From the NCBI RefSeq assembly GCF_003428625.2, contig NZ_QVQT02000004.1, positions 124,001 through 188,000 of the forward strand: DNA of 64,000 nucleotides, read 5' to 3'. The notes beneath the pieces are model-generated. The model saw only the letters and a list, made by a program, of their open reading frames with translations, was not told the DNA's origin and made no database searches. This stretch comes from Paracidobacterium acidisoli. GTDB lineage: Bacteria; Acidobacteriota; Terriglobia; Terriglobales; Acidobacteriaceae. A program made the translations under genes and the position numbers. This document shows, piece by piece, positions 1 to 8,688 of this stretch (its first letter is position 1; every line of letters starts with the position of its first letter).

Positions 1-1289
1 TCGCGCTCGAACGGCATCACCTGCTCGATCGCATCCACGAGCTGCGCGCCGAGCTCTACGGCTCGCTCGCCCTCACCGGACACGGACACGGCACCGATCG
101 CGCCATTCTCCTCGGCCTCAGCGGAGAAGAGGCCGCCACTATCGACCCCGGCACCATCGACAGCAAACTCGCAGCCATCCGCGCCTCCGGCTCGCTCTCG
201 CTGCTCGGCATGCACGCCATCGCGTTTCGCGAGCCCGACCATCTTCTCTTTCATCGCGATCAGATGTTTCCACCCGGCGCCGTCACGCAGCATCCCAACG
301 GTCTCCGCTTCACCGCCCTCGACGTCTCCGGCCATACGCTCCTGCAGCAGACTTACTTCTCCATCGGCGGAGGCTTCATCGTCGCCGACGGACACGACTC
401 CGCCGCGCCCGGCCTCACCACCACCGCTCTGCCTTATCCCTTCCGCAGTGCCGCCCAGCTCCTCGATATGGCCGCATCGCACAACATCTCCATCTGGCAG
501 CTCATGCTTGCCAACGAGTCCGCGCTCCGCCCCGCAGACGAAGTCCGCTCCGGCATCCTTCATCTCTGGAGCATCATGCAGAGCTGCATCGAGCGCGGTA
601 TCGCGACCGAAGGCATTCTTCCCGGCGGCCTCAGTGTCCGCCGCCGCGCGCCGCGTCTCGCTGCACGCCTGCGTGAGAAAGGTTCCGTAGACCCCCTGTC
701 CCCGCTCGACTGGATCACCATATACGCCATCGCCGTCAACGAAGAAAACGCCGCCGGAGGCCGTGTCGTCACCGCGCCCACCAACGGAGCCGCCGGAGTC
801 ATCCCCGCCGTCGCCCGTTACTACAGCGGCTTCATCCCCGGCGCAGACAACGAAGGTATCCTTCGCTTCTTCCTCACCGCCGCCACCATCGGCATTCTGT
901 ATAAGGAGAACGCCTCCATCAGCGGAGCCGAAGTCGGCTGTCAGGGAGAAGTCGGCGTCGCCTGCTCCATGGCCGCCGGAGGTCTCGCCGCCGCAGTCGG
1001 CGGCAGCAGCGGCCAGATCGAACACGCCGCCGAAATCGCCATGGAACACAACCTCGGCATGACCTGCGATCCCATCGGCGGCCTCGTGCAGATCCCCTGC
1101 ATCGAGCGCAACGCCATGGGTGCGGTCAAAGCCGTGCAGGCCTGCCGCATTGCGATGAACGAGACCGAAGGACACAAGGTTTCGCTCGATCAGGTGATCC
1201 ACACCATGTACCAGACCGGCCTCGACATGCAGTCCCGCTACAAGGAAACCTCACTCGCCGGTCTGGCCCTCAATATCATCGAGTGCTGA
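1..1289 (+). CDS. sdaA: L-serine ammonia-lyase (iron-sulfur dependent), 5' end cut by window edge
   Basis: Deaminates L-serine to pyruvate and ammonia in the cytoplasm, using a [4Fe-4S] cluster. The reading frame is open from the first bases of the window; the residues before the first Met at 210 ([20 protein letters not shown], about positions 60-122) are typical of the family N-terminal domain, so the true start lies to the left. The alpha domain has the conserved NGAAGVIPA segment and the Cys residues expected for the cluster, in [10 protein letters not shown] and in [16 protein letters not shown]. The 3' end overlaps the convergent methyltransferase gene by 14 bp. The family is clear; only the start is missing. 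Confidence 0.95.
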   Translation, partial: ALERHHLLDRIHELRAELYGSLALTGHGHGTDRAILLGLSGEEAATIDPGTIDSKLAAIRASGSLSLLGMHAIAFREPDHLLFHRDQMFPPGAVTQHPNGLRFTALDVSGHTLLQQTYFSIGGGFIVADGHDSAAPGLTTTALPYPFRSAAQLLDMAASHNISIWQLMLANESALRPADEVRSGILHLWSIMQSCIERGIATEGILPGGLSVRRRAPRLAARLREKGSVDPLSPLDWITIYAIAVNEENAAGGRVVTAPTNGAAGVIPAVARYYSGFIPGADNEGILRFFLTAATIGILYKENASISGAEVGCQGEVGVACSMAAGGLAAAVGGSSGQIEHAAEIAMEHNLGMTCDPIGGLVQIPCIERNAMGAVKAVQACRIAMNETEGHKVSLDQVIHTMYQTGLDMQSRYKETSLAGLALNIIEC

Positions 1290-2040
1290 GTTGCCCGTAC
1301 ACCACTGAGCACTCATACTCGATCGTCACCACGCCGTCTCGTTCGTTCTTTTCAAACAGCCGTTCAATCGCCTCGCGCATCGTCACATAGCGCACCTCAC
1401 CCGCCTGCGGCATATACGACGACGACACGATCCGCCCCTCCAGCCCTTCGAGCGTCAGCCTCTGCGCATTCGGAAACACAGCTTCCTTCGCCACCGACGG
1501 TGCAAAAAACGCAGCCAGCTTCTCCGGCGTCATATGCCTTTCCTGCACAGCCAGATAATCGCCTCCGAACTCCCGCAGGATCTGCTCATATCCATCGTGA
1601 AACCCATCGCCGCCCATCCGCCGGTGGTTATAGATCACCGCGCACCATCCGCCTGGCCTGAGCACCCGCGCAAACTCTTTTCGCGTTCTCGCCAGATCGA
1701 ACCAGTGCATCGCCTGCGCCACCGTAATCAGATCGGCCGACCTGTCCGGCAGTCCCGTCGCCTCCGCCGTCCCATCGCTGCATCGCAGCCGCGGCCACCG
1801 CTCGCACAGCGTCTCACATGCCGCCCGCATCGATGCATTCGGCTCGATCGCATCGACCGCATAGCCGCGCTCTAAAAAGATCTCCGACAGCAGCCCCGTT
1901 CCCGCCGCCACATCGGCAATCATTACCGTCTGCGTCAGCCCGCACTCCCGCTCCAGCAGACCGGCAATCTCTTCCGGATATCCCGGCCGGTAACGCCGAT
2001 ACACCTCAACCCGCGTCGAAAACCGCTCCGTTGGTTTCAT
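1276..2040 (-). CDS. class I SAM-dependent methyltransferase
   Basis: A 254-residue Rossmann-fold methyltransferase of the UbiE/COQ5-like (Methyltransf_11) type. Motif I, DVAAGTG, lies near residue 45 and binds S-adenosylmethionine; the acidic loop DAIEPN follows, and the post-motif segment [16 protein letters not shown] is typical of small-molecule methyltransferases. The substrate cannot be read from the sequence. I chose the ATG at 2040 because the protein then begins [20 protein letters not shown], the usual start of this group, although an in-frame Met lies five codons upstream. Its 3' end overlaps the serine dehydratase gene tail to tail. Confidence 0.85.
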   Translation of the reverse strand: MKPTERFSTRVEVYRRYRPGYPEEIAGLLERECGLTQTVMIADVAAGTGLLSEIFLERGYAVDAIEPNASMRAACETLCERWPRLRCSDGTAEATGLPDRSADLITVAQAMHWFDLARTRKEFARVLRPGGWCAVIYNHRRMGGDGFHDGYEQILREFGGDYLAVQERHMTPEKLAAFFAPSVAKEAVFPNAQRLTLEGLEGRIVSSSYMPQAGEVRYVTMREAIERLFEKNERDGVVTIEYECSVVYGQLSTR

Positions 2041-2087
2041 ATCGATTCCATGCACTCTATATCGCTGGAAGCACGTCCATGACGTAC

Positions 2088-2118
2088 TCCTCTGTGCTCT
2101 CTGTGGTGAAAATTTTCA
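2088..2118. repeat. degenerate dispersed repeat, 'ctctgtggtgaaa' type
   Basis: The stretch contains TGTGCTCTCTGTGGTGAAAA, closely matching the copy at 4641-4670. It sits in the gap between the methyltransferase and thiolase genes, where no gene is seen. Short sequences of this kind are scattered between genes in many bacterial genomes; here they look like decayed copies. Confidence 0.5.
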
Positions 2119-2170
2119 CTCGCGCGCAGGCGCGTACGCCGTGCGGCGAGCACTGCGTTTGCCTGGACAG

Positions 2171-3355
2171 CTAGTCCTTCTCCACGGCCAGCGCCACTGA
2201 ATTCCCGCCGCCCAGACACAGCGCCGCCACACCGCGCTTTACATCGCGCCGGATCATCTCATGAATCAGTGTCACCAGCACCCGCGCGCCGCTCGCTCCG
2301 ATCGGATGCCCGATCGCCACCGCTCCGCCGTTCACGTTCACTTTGTCGAAGGGAATCCCCAGCTCGCGTGTCACCGCCATCGCCTGCACCGCAAACGCCT
2401 CGTTCAGCTCAAACAGGTCCACACTCTCCATCGTCCATCCGGCCCGCGACATCACCTTCCGCACGCCGCTCACCGGGGCCATCATCACCCACTTCGGCTC
2501 GACTCCGCTCGTTGCCTGCGCGCGAATCGTAACCATCGGCTTCAGTCCCAGCGCTTTTGCCTTCGCCGCCGACATCACCACCAGCGCCGCGCCCGCATCG
2601 TTCACCCCCGGAGCATTCCCCGCCGTCACCGTTCCATCTTTTTTGAACGCCGGCTTCAGCGCGCGCAGCGCTTCGATCGTCGCATCCTCCCGCACCGACT
2701 CATCCCGATCAAAGATCACAGCCGGTCCCTTCTTCTTCGCCGGAATCTCCACCGGCACTACCTGCGAATCGAACCGCCCTTCCCTCCATGCCGCCGCCGC
2801 CTTCTGATGCGAGCGCAGCGCATATTCATCCTGCTCCTCGCGCGAGATGCCGTACTTCTCCGCAACGTTCTCCGCCGTCATGCCCATGTGGTAGTCGTTG
2901 TACACATCCCACAGGCCGTCATGCACCATCGAATCCACCGCCACCGCATTCCCCAGGCGAAAGCCGCTTCGCGCCTGCGGCAGCAGATACGGCGCATTCG
3001 TCATCGACTCCATTCCCCCGGCCACCACAATCTCCGCATTGCCTGTCTGAATCGACTGCGCCGCCAGTGCCACCGCCTTCAGCCCCGATCCGCAGACTTT
3101 GTTAATCGTCATCGCGCTCACTTCCGGAGTCAGCCCTCCGAACAGCGCCGCCTGCCGTGCCGGATTCTGCCCCAGCCCTGCCGACACCACGTTGCCCATG
3201 ATGCACTCGTCCACCTGCTCCGGCTTCACGCCTGCACGCGTCACCGCTTCACGCACCGCAATCGCGCCCAGCTTTGTCGCAGAGATATCCGACAGCGATC
3301 CCTGAAACTTCCCCACCGGCGTCCGCACCGCCGACACAATCACAATCTCTTCCAT
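2171..3355 (-). CDS. acetyl-CoA C-acetyltransferase (thiolase)
   Basis: Condenses two acetyl-CoA to acetoacetyl-CoA, or cleaves 3-ketoacyl-CoA in the reverse direction, in the cytoplasm. At 394 residues it has the normal thiolase length. The nucleophilic Cys is in [10 protein letters not shown] (about residue 88), the active-site His in [16 protein letters not shown], and the second Cys in [11 protein letters not shown] near the C-terminus. The ATG at 3355 ([15 protein letters not shown]) matches the family start; an upstream in-frame GTG at 3373 would add six residues. It stands alone between unrelated genes, so a role in fatty acid degradation, in isoprenoid supply or in polyhydroxyalkanoate synthesis cannot be told from context. 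Confidence 0.93.
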   Translation of the reverse strand: MEEIVIVSAVRTPVGKFQGSLSDISATKLGAIAVREAVTRAGVKPEQVDECIMGNVVSAGLGQNPARQAALFGGLTPEVSAMTINKVCGSGLKAVALAAQSIQTGNAEIVVAGGMESMTNAPYLLPQARSGFRLGNAVAVDSMVHDGLWDVYNDYHMGMTAENVAEKYGISREEQDEYALRSHQKAAAAWREGRFDSQVVPVEIPAKKKGPAVIFDRDESVREDATIEALRALKPAFKKDGTVTAGNAPGVNDAGAALVVMSAAKAKALGLKPMVTIRAQATSGVEPKWVMMAPVSGVRKVMSRAGWTMESVDLFELNEAFAVQAMAVTRELGIPFDKVNVNGGAVAIGHPIGASGARVLVTLIHEMIRRDVKRGVAALCLGGGNSVALAVEKD

Positions 3356-3450
3356 AGCTGCCCCGTTTCTCACTCCCGCTTCCGCGCATCGCCGTTCCCT
3401 GTTACTCTTCGATGCCTGCCCGCACTCATTACACTCAGAGATGCGAACCG

Positions 3451-4215
3451 ATGAACATACCAGAGAATGACGCTCTCCCGCATCCGTCCGAGCCCTCCGT
3501 CAGCGGCGGCAATCCATCCCCCGTCCCGCCGCGCCTGATCGCGCCTCTGTGGCACACCTGCCTTCTGGTTCTGCTCTTCATCGGCATCTCTGTCTCCGGC
3601 GCGCTGCATGCGACGAAACCCTCCGCAGCGCAGCACCGCATCATCCAGTACCTCATTACCCTCGGCTTTGAATGGATCATCGCCGCCATCGCCTGGTGGG
3701 GCATTCGCCTGCGCCGCACGCCCATCACGCAGCTCATCGGTGAACGCCGCCGCGGATTCGAGGCATGGCGCGACGATATCGCTGCCGCTGCCGTCTTCTG
3801 GATCGCCGCCTCCATCCTGCTCGTCCTCATCGGCTCTCTGCTGCGGCTCGTCCATCTCTCCGCTCCCGCAAAGACCATCGCCCCGCAGTCGCTGCTCGAA
3901 ATCATTCTCTGGATCGCGCTCAGCATCAGCGCCGGCATCTGCGAAGAGTTCGTCTTCCGCGGCTATATGCTGCAGCAGTTCACCGCCCTCACCCATCGTC
4001 TCTGGGCCGGCATTCTCATTTCATCGATCCTCTTCGGCCTCAGTCACGGATACGAAGGCGCTGCCGGCATGATCGCCATCACCGCGTATGGAGCGATGTT
4101 CTGCGCTCTGACTCTCAGTCGCCGCTCTCTGCGCCCCGGCATCATCGCGCATGCCTGGCACGATTCCTTCAGCGGAATCATGCTCGCGCTTGCCCGTCAT
4201 CTTCGTCTGTTGTGA
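3451..4215 (+). CDS. CPBP family intramembrane glutamic endopeptidase
   Basis: A 254-residue polytopic membrane protein of the CAAX protease and bacteriocin-processing (CPBP/Abi, Rce1-like) family. The catalytic motif [10 protein letters not shown] (EExxxR) lies about two thirds along, followed by FGLSHG (FxxxH) and HAWHDSF (HxxxD), all inside predicted membrane helices. An N-terminal Pro/Ser-rich stretch of about 25 residues precedes the first helix. Substrates of these enzymes in non-pathogens are mostly unknown. I chose the ATG at 3451 (MNIPEND); an ATG at 3412 would add 13 residues without similarity to the fold. The gene is divergent from the thiolase gene. Confidence 0.88.
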   Translation: MNIPENDALPHPSEPSVSGGNPSPVPPRLIAPLWHTCLLVLLFIGISVSGALHATKPSAAQHRIIQYLITLGFEWIIAAIAWWGIRLRRTPITQLIGERRRGFEAWRDDIAAAAVFWIAASILLVLIGSLLRLVHLSAPAKTIAPQSLLEIILWIALSISAGICEEFVFRGYMLQQFTALTHRLWAGILISSILFGLSHGYEGAAGMIAITAYGAMFCALTLSRRSLRPGIIAHAWHDSFSGIMLALARHLRLL

Positions 4216-4290
4216 TGCGGCTCGATCCATAAAATGGACGCGCATGATTTCCGGAAGAGGACCAGCTTCACAAATTTCGCTATTTTTTTC

Positions 4291-4319
4291 TTGACACACC
4301 TTTTTCAGGACTCTATACA
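4291..4319 (+). promoter_or_regulatory. sigma-70 type promoter of the 22-residue minigene
   Basis: TTGACA at 4291-4296 is a perfect -35 box and TATACA at 4314-4319 is a five-of-six -10 box, separated by exactly 17 bp. Transcription would start near 4326, just before two tandem hairpins and the short lysine-rich coding sequence. It is one of the clearest promoter matches in the window and stands out from the GC-rich surroundings. Confidence 0.8.
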
Positions 4320-4327
4320 TTCGTTAA

Positions 4328-4365
4328 CTGCAGCATTCGTGCTGCAGCTTCGATGTCACATCGAA
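4328..4365 (+). promoter_or_regulatory. two tandem hairpins in the minigene 5' leader
   Basis: Hairpin 1 (4328-4347) is a perfect 8-bp stem, CTGCAGCA/TGCTGCAG, closed by a TTCG tetraloop. Hairpin 2 (4349-4365) is a 7-bp stem, TTCGATG/CATCGAA, with a three-base loop. They are one base apart, begin almost at the predicted transcription start and end directly at the ribosome binding site AAGGGAG (4366-4372). A 5'-terminal stem-loop commonly protects bacterial mRNAs from decay; regulation of translation is a second possibility. Their existence is seen directly; their function is inferred. Confidence 0.7.
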
Positions 4366-4383
4366 AAGGGAGAATAGAAAACA

Positions 4384-4452
4384 ATGGCAACCAAAAAGGC
4401 AGCTAAGAAACCAGCGAAGAAGGCAGCAAAGAAGGCCGCGAAAAAGAAGTAA
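4384..4452 (+). CDS. 22-residue Lys/Ala-rich basic peptide (histone H1 tail-like)
   Basis: The ATG at 4384 is preceded by the good ribosome binding site AAGGGAG, about 11 bases upstream. It opens a 22-codon frame ending at TAA 4450-4452. The product is almost entirely Lys and Ala with one Pro and one Thr, built on KKAAKKPAKK-type repeats like the C-terminal tails of histone H1, bacterial histone-like proteins and lysine-rich HU extensions. More than half the residues are Lys. Promoter, leader hairpins, RBS and terminator all flank it, so it looks like a complete monocistronic gene of roughly 180 nt. A DNA- or RNA-binding, polyamine-like role is inference only. It could alternatively be a small RNA that happens to carry the frame. 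Confidence 0.72.
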   Translation: MATKKAAKKPAKKAAKKAAKKK

Positions 4453-4465
4453 GCGGTCAACAGGC

Positions 4466-4504
4466 AACACAGAAGGGGGACGCGAAAGCGTCCCCTTCGT
4501 GTTT
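4466..4504 (+). terminator. Rho-independent terminator of the minigene
   Basis: A long GC-rich hairpin: the left arm ends in GGGGACGC, the loop is GAAA (4484-4487) and the right arm is GCGTCCCCTTCGTGTTT, with two single-base bulges. It begins 14 bases after the minigene stop codon and ends in a short T-rich run. Confidence 0.75.
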
Positions 4505-4795
4505 CTGCATGCGCTGCGCGGAAAACATCCTCGTTACCCGGCGTATGCCTGCGAAATGCGCAGAGGCAAAATGCGCTCCTGTTGACGCGAGCGCGCCGCG
4601 CATCGGCCTGTATTGCGAAGAGGACACAATGTTGCAGGCTCCGTGCTCTCTGTGTCCTCTGTGGTGAAATCCTTCTGCGCCCTCTGCGCGTTCCGCCTCC
4701 CTGTGCTGAATACACGCCTCTCGCTCTCCGGACGGCCACGGCTTTCGCTGGAGAATCACCTGTGCCCTGTGTTCTGTCTTCTGTACCCTGTTCTT
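4505..4795. repeat. intergenic block with degenerate repeats
   Basis: No gene is supported here. At 4641-4690 lies a second copy of the 'tgtcctctgtggtgaaat' dispersed repeat followed by a 'ctgcgccctctgcgcg' segment. At 4761-4793, directly before rsmE, is a pyrimidine-rich tract of CCCTGT-like units (tgccctgtg, ctgtaccctgt). Read on the minus strand the block gives long open frames rich in His, Arg and Glu, typical of these repeats and not of protein genes. Confidence 0.55.
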
Positions 4796-5527
4796 ATGAC
4801 ACGCCGCCGCTGGATCGCCGACTCATGGGATGAAGCCACCGCTTCGCTTACCGGCGAGCAGGCCTCGCATCTCATCCGCGTCCTGCGCGCGCAGCCCGGC
4901 ATGGAGTTCGACATCGTCGCCGGCGATCGCGTCTGGCACGCCGTCATCGCCGGCATCTCCGGTGACTCTGTGCGCTTCAACCTCCTCGCTGAAGAAAAAG
5001 CCGATCCCGCACTTCCCGTCACGCTGCTGCTCTCTGTCTTCCGCTTTGAGCGTATGGAGTGGGCCATCGAGAAAGCCACCGAGCTCGGCGTCGAGCGCGT
5101 CCTGCCCGTCATCGCCCGCCGCAGCGAAAAGCACCTCGCGCAATCCGCGAAGACGCGCGCCGAGCGCTGGCGCCGCATCGCGCGTGAAGCTGCAAAGCAG
5201 TCGCGCCGCTCCGACGTCCCCGTCATCGACGATCCTCTTCCGCTTAAAACCGCCCTGCAGCAGGAGAAGCAGGGCGCCCGCCTTCTGCTCGCCGAGCAGG
5301 AGCGCTCCACCACACTCCGTCACGCGCTCACCGAAGCTCTCGCCGCCTCCGGCGATCAGATGCCGCTCATCTCCATGGCCGTCGGGCCCGAAGGCGGATG
5401 GACCGCCGAAGAAGAAGCGCTCTTCGATGCCGAAGGATGGAAGCCGGTCAGCCTCGGCCCGCGCATTCTCCGCGCCGAAACCGCAGCCATGACCGCGATG
5501 GCCGTCACCGCCGCTCTACTCGAATAG
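4796..5527 (+). CDS. rsmE: 16S rRNA (uracil1498-N3)-methyltransferase
   Basis: Methylates N3 of U1498 in 16S rRNA late in 30S assembly, using SAM; it is a SPOUT-superfamily enzyme with a C-terminal trefoil knot. The protein is 243 residues, the usual size. An N-terminal PUA-like part (MTRRRWIADSW ... GEQASHLIRVLR) leads to the knot motifs MAVGPEGGWTAEEE and LGPRILRAETAA, which are diagnostic. The ATG at 4796 matches the family start; the frame is open further upstream only through the repeat tract. No Shine-Dalgarno sequence is visible before the ATG. Confidence 0.93.
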   Translation: MTRRRWIADSWDEATASLTGEQASHLIRVLRAQPGMEFDIVAGDRVWHAVIAGISGDSVRFNLLAEEKADPALPVTLLLSVFRFERMEWAIEKATELGVERVLPVIARRSEKHLAQSAKTRAERWRRIAREAAKQSRRSDVPVIDDPLPLKTALQQEKQGARLLLAEQERSTTLRHALTEALAASGDQMPLISMAVGPEGGWTAEEEALFDAEGWKPVSLGPRILRAETAAMTAMAVTAALLE

Positions 5528-5584
5528 ATCCGCTCATTTCATGCCGGACGCCCATGTCCGGATTTTCGGAGATGGGAAGATATC

Positions 5585-5619
5585 AAAAAAAATCAGGGAC
5601 CTCAGCCCCTGATTTTTTT
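5585..5619. terminator. bidirectional Rho-independent terminator
   Basis: An inverted repeat, AAAATCAGGG ... CCCTGATTTT, with an 8-base loop is flanked by A-runs on the left and T-runs on the right. It therefore works in both directions, for rsmE (plus) and for the hrcA-grpE-dnaJ operon (minus). Confidence 0.88.
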
Positions 5620-5638
5620 CATCGGTTGATCCCTGTTT

Positions 5639-6784
5639 CTACGAAAACATCTCCTTCACCTTGCCGAACAGGCTCCGCGACGTAGGAGTGTTCTCCACCG
5701 AGACCGTTTCGCTCAGCTGGCGCAGCAGCTCTCTCTGTACCCTGGTCAGCTTCGTCGGCGTCTGCACCACAATCTGCACAATCAGATCGCCGCGGCCATG
5801 TTCGTTCAGATACGGCACGCCCTTTGCGCGGATGCGAAATTCCTTCCCGCTCTGCGTGCCTTCCGGAACCTTCAGCTTCGTCTCTCCGTCGATCGTCGGA
5901 ATCACGATCTCTGTACCAAGCGCCACCTGCGGAAACGAAACCGGCACCACGCAGTGCAGATCGTTCCCGTCGCGCTCGAAGAACTTGTGCGGCTTCACCT
6001 GCAGCACGATGTACAGATCGCCCGACGGTCCGCCAAACCGCCCCGCGTCGCCTTCACCCTGATAGCGAATGCGCGTGCCGTCCTCGACGCCCGCCGGAAT
6101 ATGCACCGTAATCGCATGCTGCCGCTCCACGCGTCCGTCTCCGCGGCATCCCAGGCACGGATCGGTAATCACCGTCCCTGTTCCTCCGCAGTGGTTGCAC
6201 GTCCGCGCAATCGAGAAGAACCCCTGCTGGTACCGCACCTGTCCGCGTCCCTGGCACTGCGCGCATGTCGTCGGTCCACGTCCGCTCGCCGTTCCCGTGC
6301 CGCGGCAGTCCCTGCAGGCCTCCCGTCTGTGAATGCTGACCTGGACCTCTTTGCCGAAGACCGCGTCTTCGAACTCGATCGTCAGATCATGGCGTGCATC
6401 CTGTCCCTTCTGCACGCGCGATCCGCGGCGATTGCCTCCGCCGCTGCCGCCCATATTGAACATCTCCCCGAAGAAGTCTCCGAAGATATCGCCAATATCC
6501 TGCACTCCGGCAAACGGGCTGCCGTCAAAGCCGCCCGCTCCGCTCACGCCCGCATGGCCGTAGCGGTCATATGCGGCGCGCTTCTGCGCATCACTCAGAA
6601 TCTGATAGGCTTCGCTGCACTGCTTGAACTTTTCCTCCGCCTCGGCGTTATCCGGATTGCGATCCGGATGATACTGCAGTGCCAGTCTGCGATAGGCGGC
6701 CTTCAGCTCCTGATCGGAGGCCGTGCGGCTAACACCCAGAACTTCATAGTAATCGGCTTTAATCACGTTTCCGGTTCTGCTCAT
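5639..6784 (-). CDS. dnaJ: chaperone protein DnaJ (type I Hsp40)
   Basis: Co-chaperone that delivers unfolded clients to DnaK and stimulates its ATPase. The 381 residues show the full type I layout: a J domain with HPD at 39-41, a Gly/Phe-rich region (about 78-125), a zinc-binding domain with four CxxCxGxG repeats (Cys pairs at 157/160, 174/177, 196/199 and 210/213), then the two beta-barrel client domains. Its ATG overlaps the grpE stop codon (ATGA), indicating translational coupling. It is the last gene of hrcA-grpE-dnaJ and ends before a strong terminator. dnaK is not in this cluster. Confidence 0.97.
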   Translation of the reverse strand: MSRTGNVIKADYYEVLGVSRTASDQELKAAYRRLALQYHPDRNPDNAEAEEKFKQCSEAYQILSDAQKRAAYDRYGHAGVSGAGGFDGSPFAGVQDIGDIFGDFFGEMFNMGGSGGGNRRGSRVQKGQDARHDLTIEFEDAVFGKEVQVSIHRREACRDCRGTGTASGRGPTTCAQCQGRGQVRYQQGFFSIARTCNHCGGTGTVITDPCLGCRGDGRVERQHAITVHIPAGVEDGTRIRYQGEGDAGRFGGPSGDLYIVLQVKPHKFFERDGNDLHCVVPVSFPQVALGTEIVIPTIDGETKLKVPEGTQSGKEFRIRAKGVPYLNEHGRGDLIVQIVVQTPTKLTRVQRELLRQLSETVSVENTPTSRSLFGKVKEMFS

Positions 6785-7395
6785 GCTTCCTTCTGCTGCG
6801 AATTGCTTGCAACGCGAACCAGCGCCGGGCGCAACAGACGCTCCCGGATCCGGTAACCGCGCCGCACTTCATCAAATACCTGATGATCCGGCAGGTCGTT
6901 TCGTTCCACCATCTCCAGCGCCTCATGCACCCGCGGATCGAAGACGGCTCCCACCGTCTCCACCGGCTGCACGTTCAGAGAGCGCAGCGCCTCTTCCATC
7001 TGCTTCACAATCAGTTCCACGCCCGTGCGCAGCTGCTCCGCTGACCCCGTCGATTTCAGCGCCAGCTGAAAGTTATCCAGCACCGGCAGAATCTGCTCCA
7101 CCGCTCCGGCTACCGCATAATCGCGAAACTCGTTCCGCTCCCGGGCCTCGCGCTTGCGCGCATTCTCAAACTCGGCCTGCGTCCGCGCCAGCCGCTCGAC
7201 CAGATTGTCCCGCTCCGCCTTCAGCCGGTCGTACTCTTCCTTCGATACGCCCGCATCGGCTCGCTGTGCCGTCTTTCCGGCAGCGGCTTCCTGCTCCGTC
7301 TCCGCCGCGTCCGTCATGCCATCGTTTTCAGCAGACTCGCGCTGCTCGTCCCTGATCTTTTTCTCTTCTTTCATCGCTTCCGTGGCTTTGCTCAT
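6781..7395 (-). CDS. grpE: nucleotide exchange factor GrpE
   Basis: Releases ADP from DnaK. The 204-residue protein has a long charged, low-complexity N-terminus (about 60 residues rich in Glu, Lys and Ala), a coiled-coil helix ([20 protein letters not shown]), the core GrpE motif [12 protein letters not shown], and the C-terminal beta-wing with [12 protein letters not shown] and [16 protein letters not shown]. It lies about 90 bp after hrcA and overlaps dnaJ by 4 bp. Confidence 0.96.
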   Translation of the reverse strand: MSKATEAMKEEKKIRDEQRESAENDGMTDAAETEQEAAAGKTAQRADAGVSKEEYDRLKAERDNLVERLARTQAEFENARKREARERNEFRDYAVAGAVEQILPVLDNFQLALKSTGSAEQLRTGVELIVKQMEEALRSLNVQPVETVGAVFDPRVHEALEMVERNDLPDHQVFDEVRRGYRIRERLLRPALVRVASNSQQKEA

Positions 7396-7487
7396 AAATT
7401 TCTGATCTCTGGTCTCTTTCTGATATCTCTCTGCGCCTGCTCTGCACGCAGGCCTCTCCTGGCTCAGCCGCCCTTTTGCAAAAACTC

Positions 7488-8552
7488 CTACTGCGGCGGC
7501 TGAAACAATCTGTCGGAAAGCTGTGCGATATAGGAAACTGCGTTCATCGTCTCCTGATACTGGATGCGTGTCGGGCCGATCACCGCCACCGTTCCCACCT
7601 GCTCGGAGCCGAAACGCGCCGGCGCGCCGATCAGCACAAAGTTCTGCATCGCCGGAATCGAATCCTCCAGCCCTACCACCACGCGCACCGTCTGCTGCCG
7701 CGCGTCCACATACGCATTCAGCAGCTCGATCAAGCGCTCTCTGGCCTCAAGCGCCGTCAGCATCGCGCGCAGCCGGTCACGGTCCGCCTCGCCCGCCAGC
7801 AGATTCGCCACACCCTCAATAAAGATCACCGGAGTCGCGTTCGTCTCTCCCGCCAGCGCTCCCTTCCGGTACAGCTCTTCAAGCGATCGCATCAGCCGAT
7901 CGTATTCGCTGCGCTCCGTCTCCAGACGCCGCGCGATCTCCACGCGAATCCGCTCCATCGGCCAGCCATGAAAATTCTCATTCAGAAACCGCGCCGACGC
8001 CTCCAACTCCATGGCCGGCAGATCGTGGTCCAGCGTCAGCACCCGGTCGAGCACCGCGCCGCCGATCGTCACCATCACCGCCAGCACCCGCCCCGGAGCC
8101 AGCCGCGAAAAGTGGATATGCTCCAGCGCATGTGACTCCTGCGTCGCCGCCAGCGCCACACCCACTCCGCACGAGATCAGCGCCAGCACATGCGAGGTGC
8201 GTTCCAGAAACTGCTGGCTCGTGCTGATTCCGGAAAAGCTGTCGTCAATCTGATCGCGACGCTCCTGCGTCAGCGCCGTCCGCCGCGCCGGCCCGTTCAG
8301 ATGCTCCACATAAAACCGGAACGCCCGCGCCGTCGGAATCCGTCCCGCAGACGTATGGGGCTGATCCACCAGTCCCGCATCGCCCAGCGCCGCCATCACA
8401 TTGCGAATCGTCGCCGGACTCATCCCGTCCTTGTTCGCAAACTGGCGCGCAATCGCCTGCGACGCCACCGGCTCGCCGGTCGCGATGTAGCTCTCGATCA
8501 TGGTTGTCAGCACCAGCCGCTCGCGCGGGCTGAGCCGCAGATCGGAAGACAT
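7488..8552 (-). CDS. hrcA: heat-inducible transcription repressor HrcA
   Basis: Represses class I heat-shock genes by binding the CIRCE operator, helped by GroEL. The 354-residue protein has an N-terminal winged helix (SPRERLVLTTMIESYIATG ... SPATIRNVMAALGDAGLV) with the conserved HTSAGRIPT hinge, then the GAF-like and dimerisation domains, including VGVALAATQESHALEHIHF and a C-terminal GPTRIQYQETMNAVSYIA. The ATG at 8552 is preferred; a GTG three codons upstream is possible. It heads the hrcA-grpE-dnaJ operon. I found no CIRCE inverted repeat in the short region before it, so autoregulation through that site is not supported here. Confidence 0.95.
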   Translation of the reverse strand: MSSDLRLSPRERLVLTTMIESYIATGEPVASQAIARQFANKDGMSPATIRNVMAALGDAGLVDQPHTSAGRIPTARAFRFYVEHLNGPARRTALTQERRDQIDDSFSGISTSQQFLERTSHVLALISCGVGVALAATQESHALEHIHFSRLAPGRVLAVMVTIGGAVLDRVLTLDHDLPAMELEASARFLNENFHGWPMERIRVEIARRLETERSEYDRLMRSLEELYRKGALAGETNATPVIFIEGVANLLAGEADRDRLRAMLTALEARERLIELLNAYVDARQQTVRVVVGLEDSIPAMQNFVLIGAPARFGSEQVGTVAVIGPTRIQYQETMNAVSYIAQLSDRLFQPPQ

Positions 8553-8688
8553 GAATCCCACCGTTGCTGCCCCTGCAGCCCTTCGGCGTGCCGGGGAGAT
8601 GACTCCTCTTTAATTTTACGGCATTCTCAGGTACAGGGTGCCATCACACGGACGGGGCATCTTAACTGCTTTTCGCCCATCAACATGG

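Noticed and set aside
4356-4739. Minus-strand frame ending in a hydrophobic FFAAFFAAFF run
   Set aside because: The hydrophobic run is the complement of the lysine codons of the 22-residue minigene; the rest is repeat sequence.
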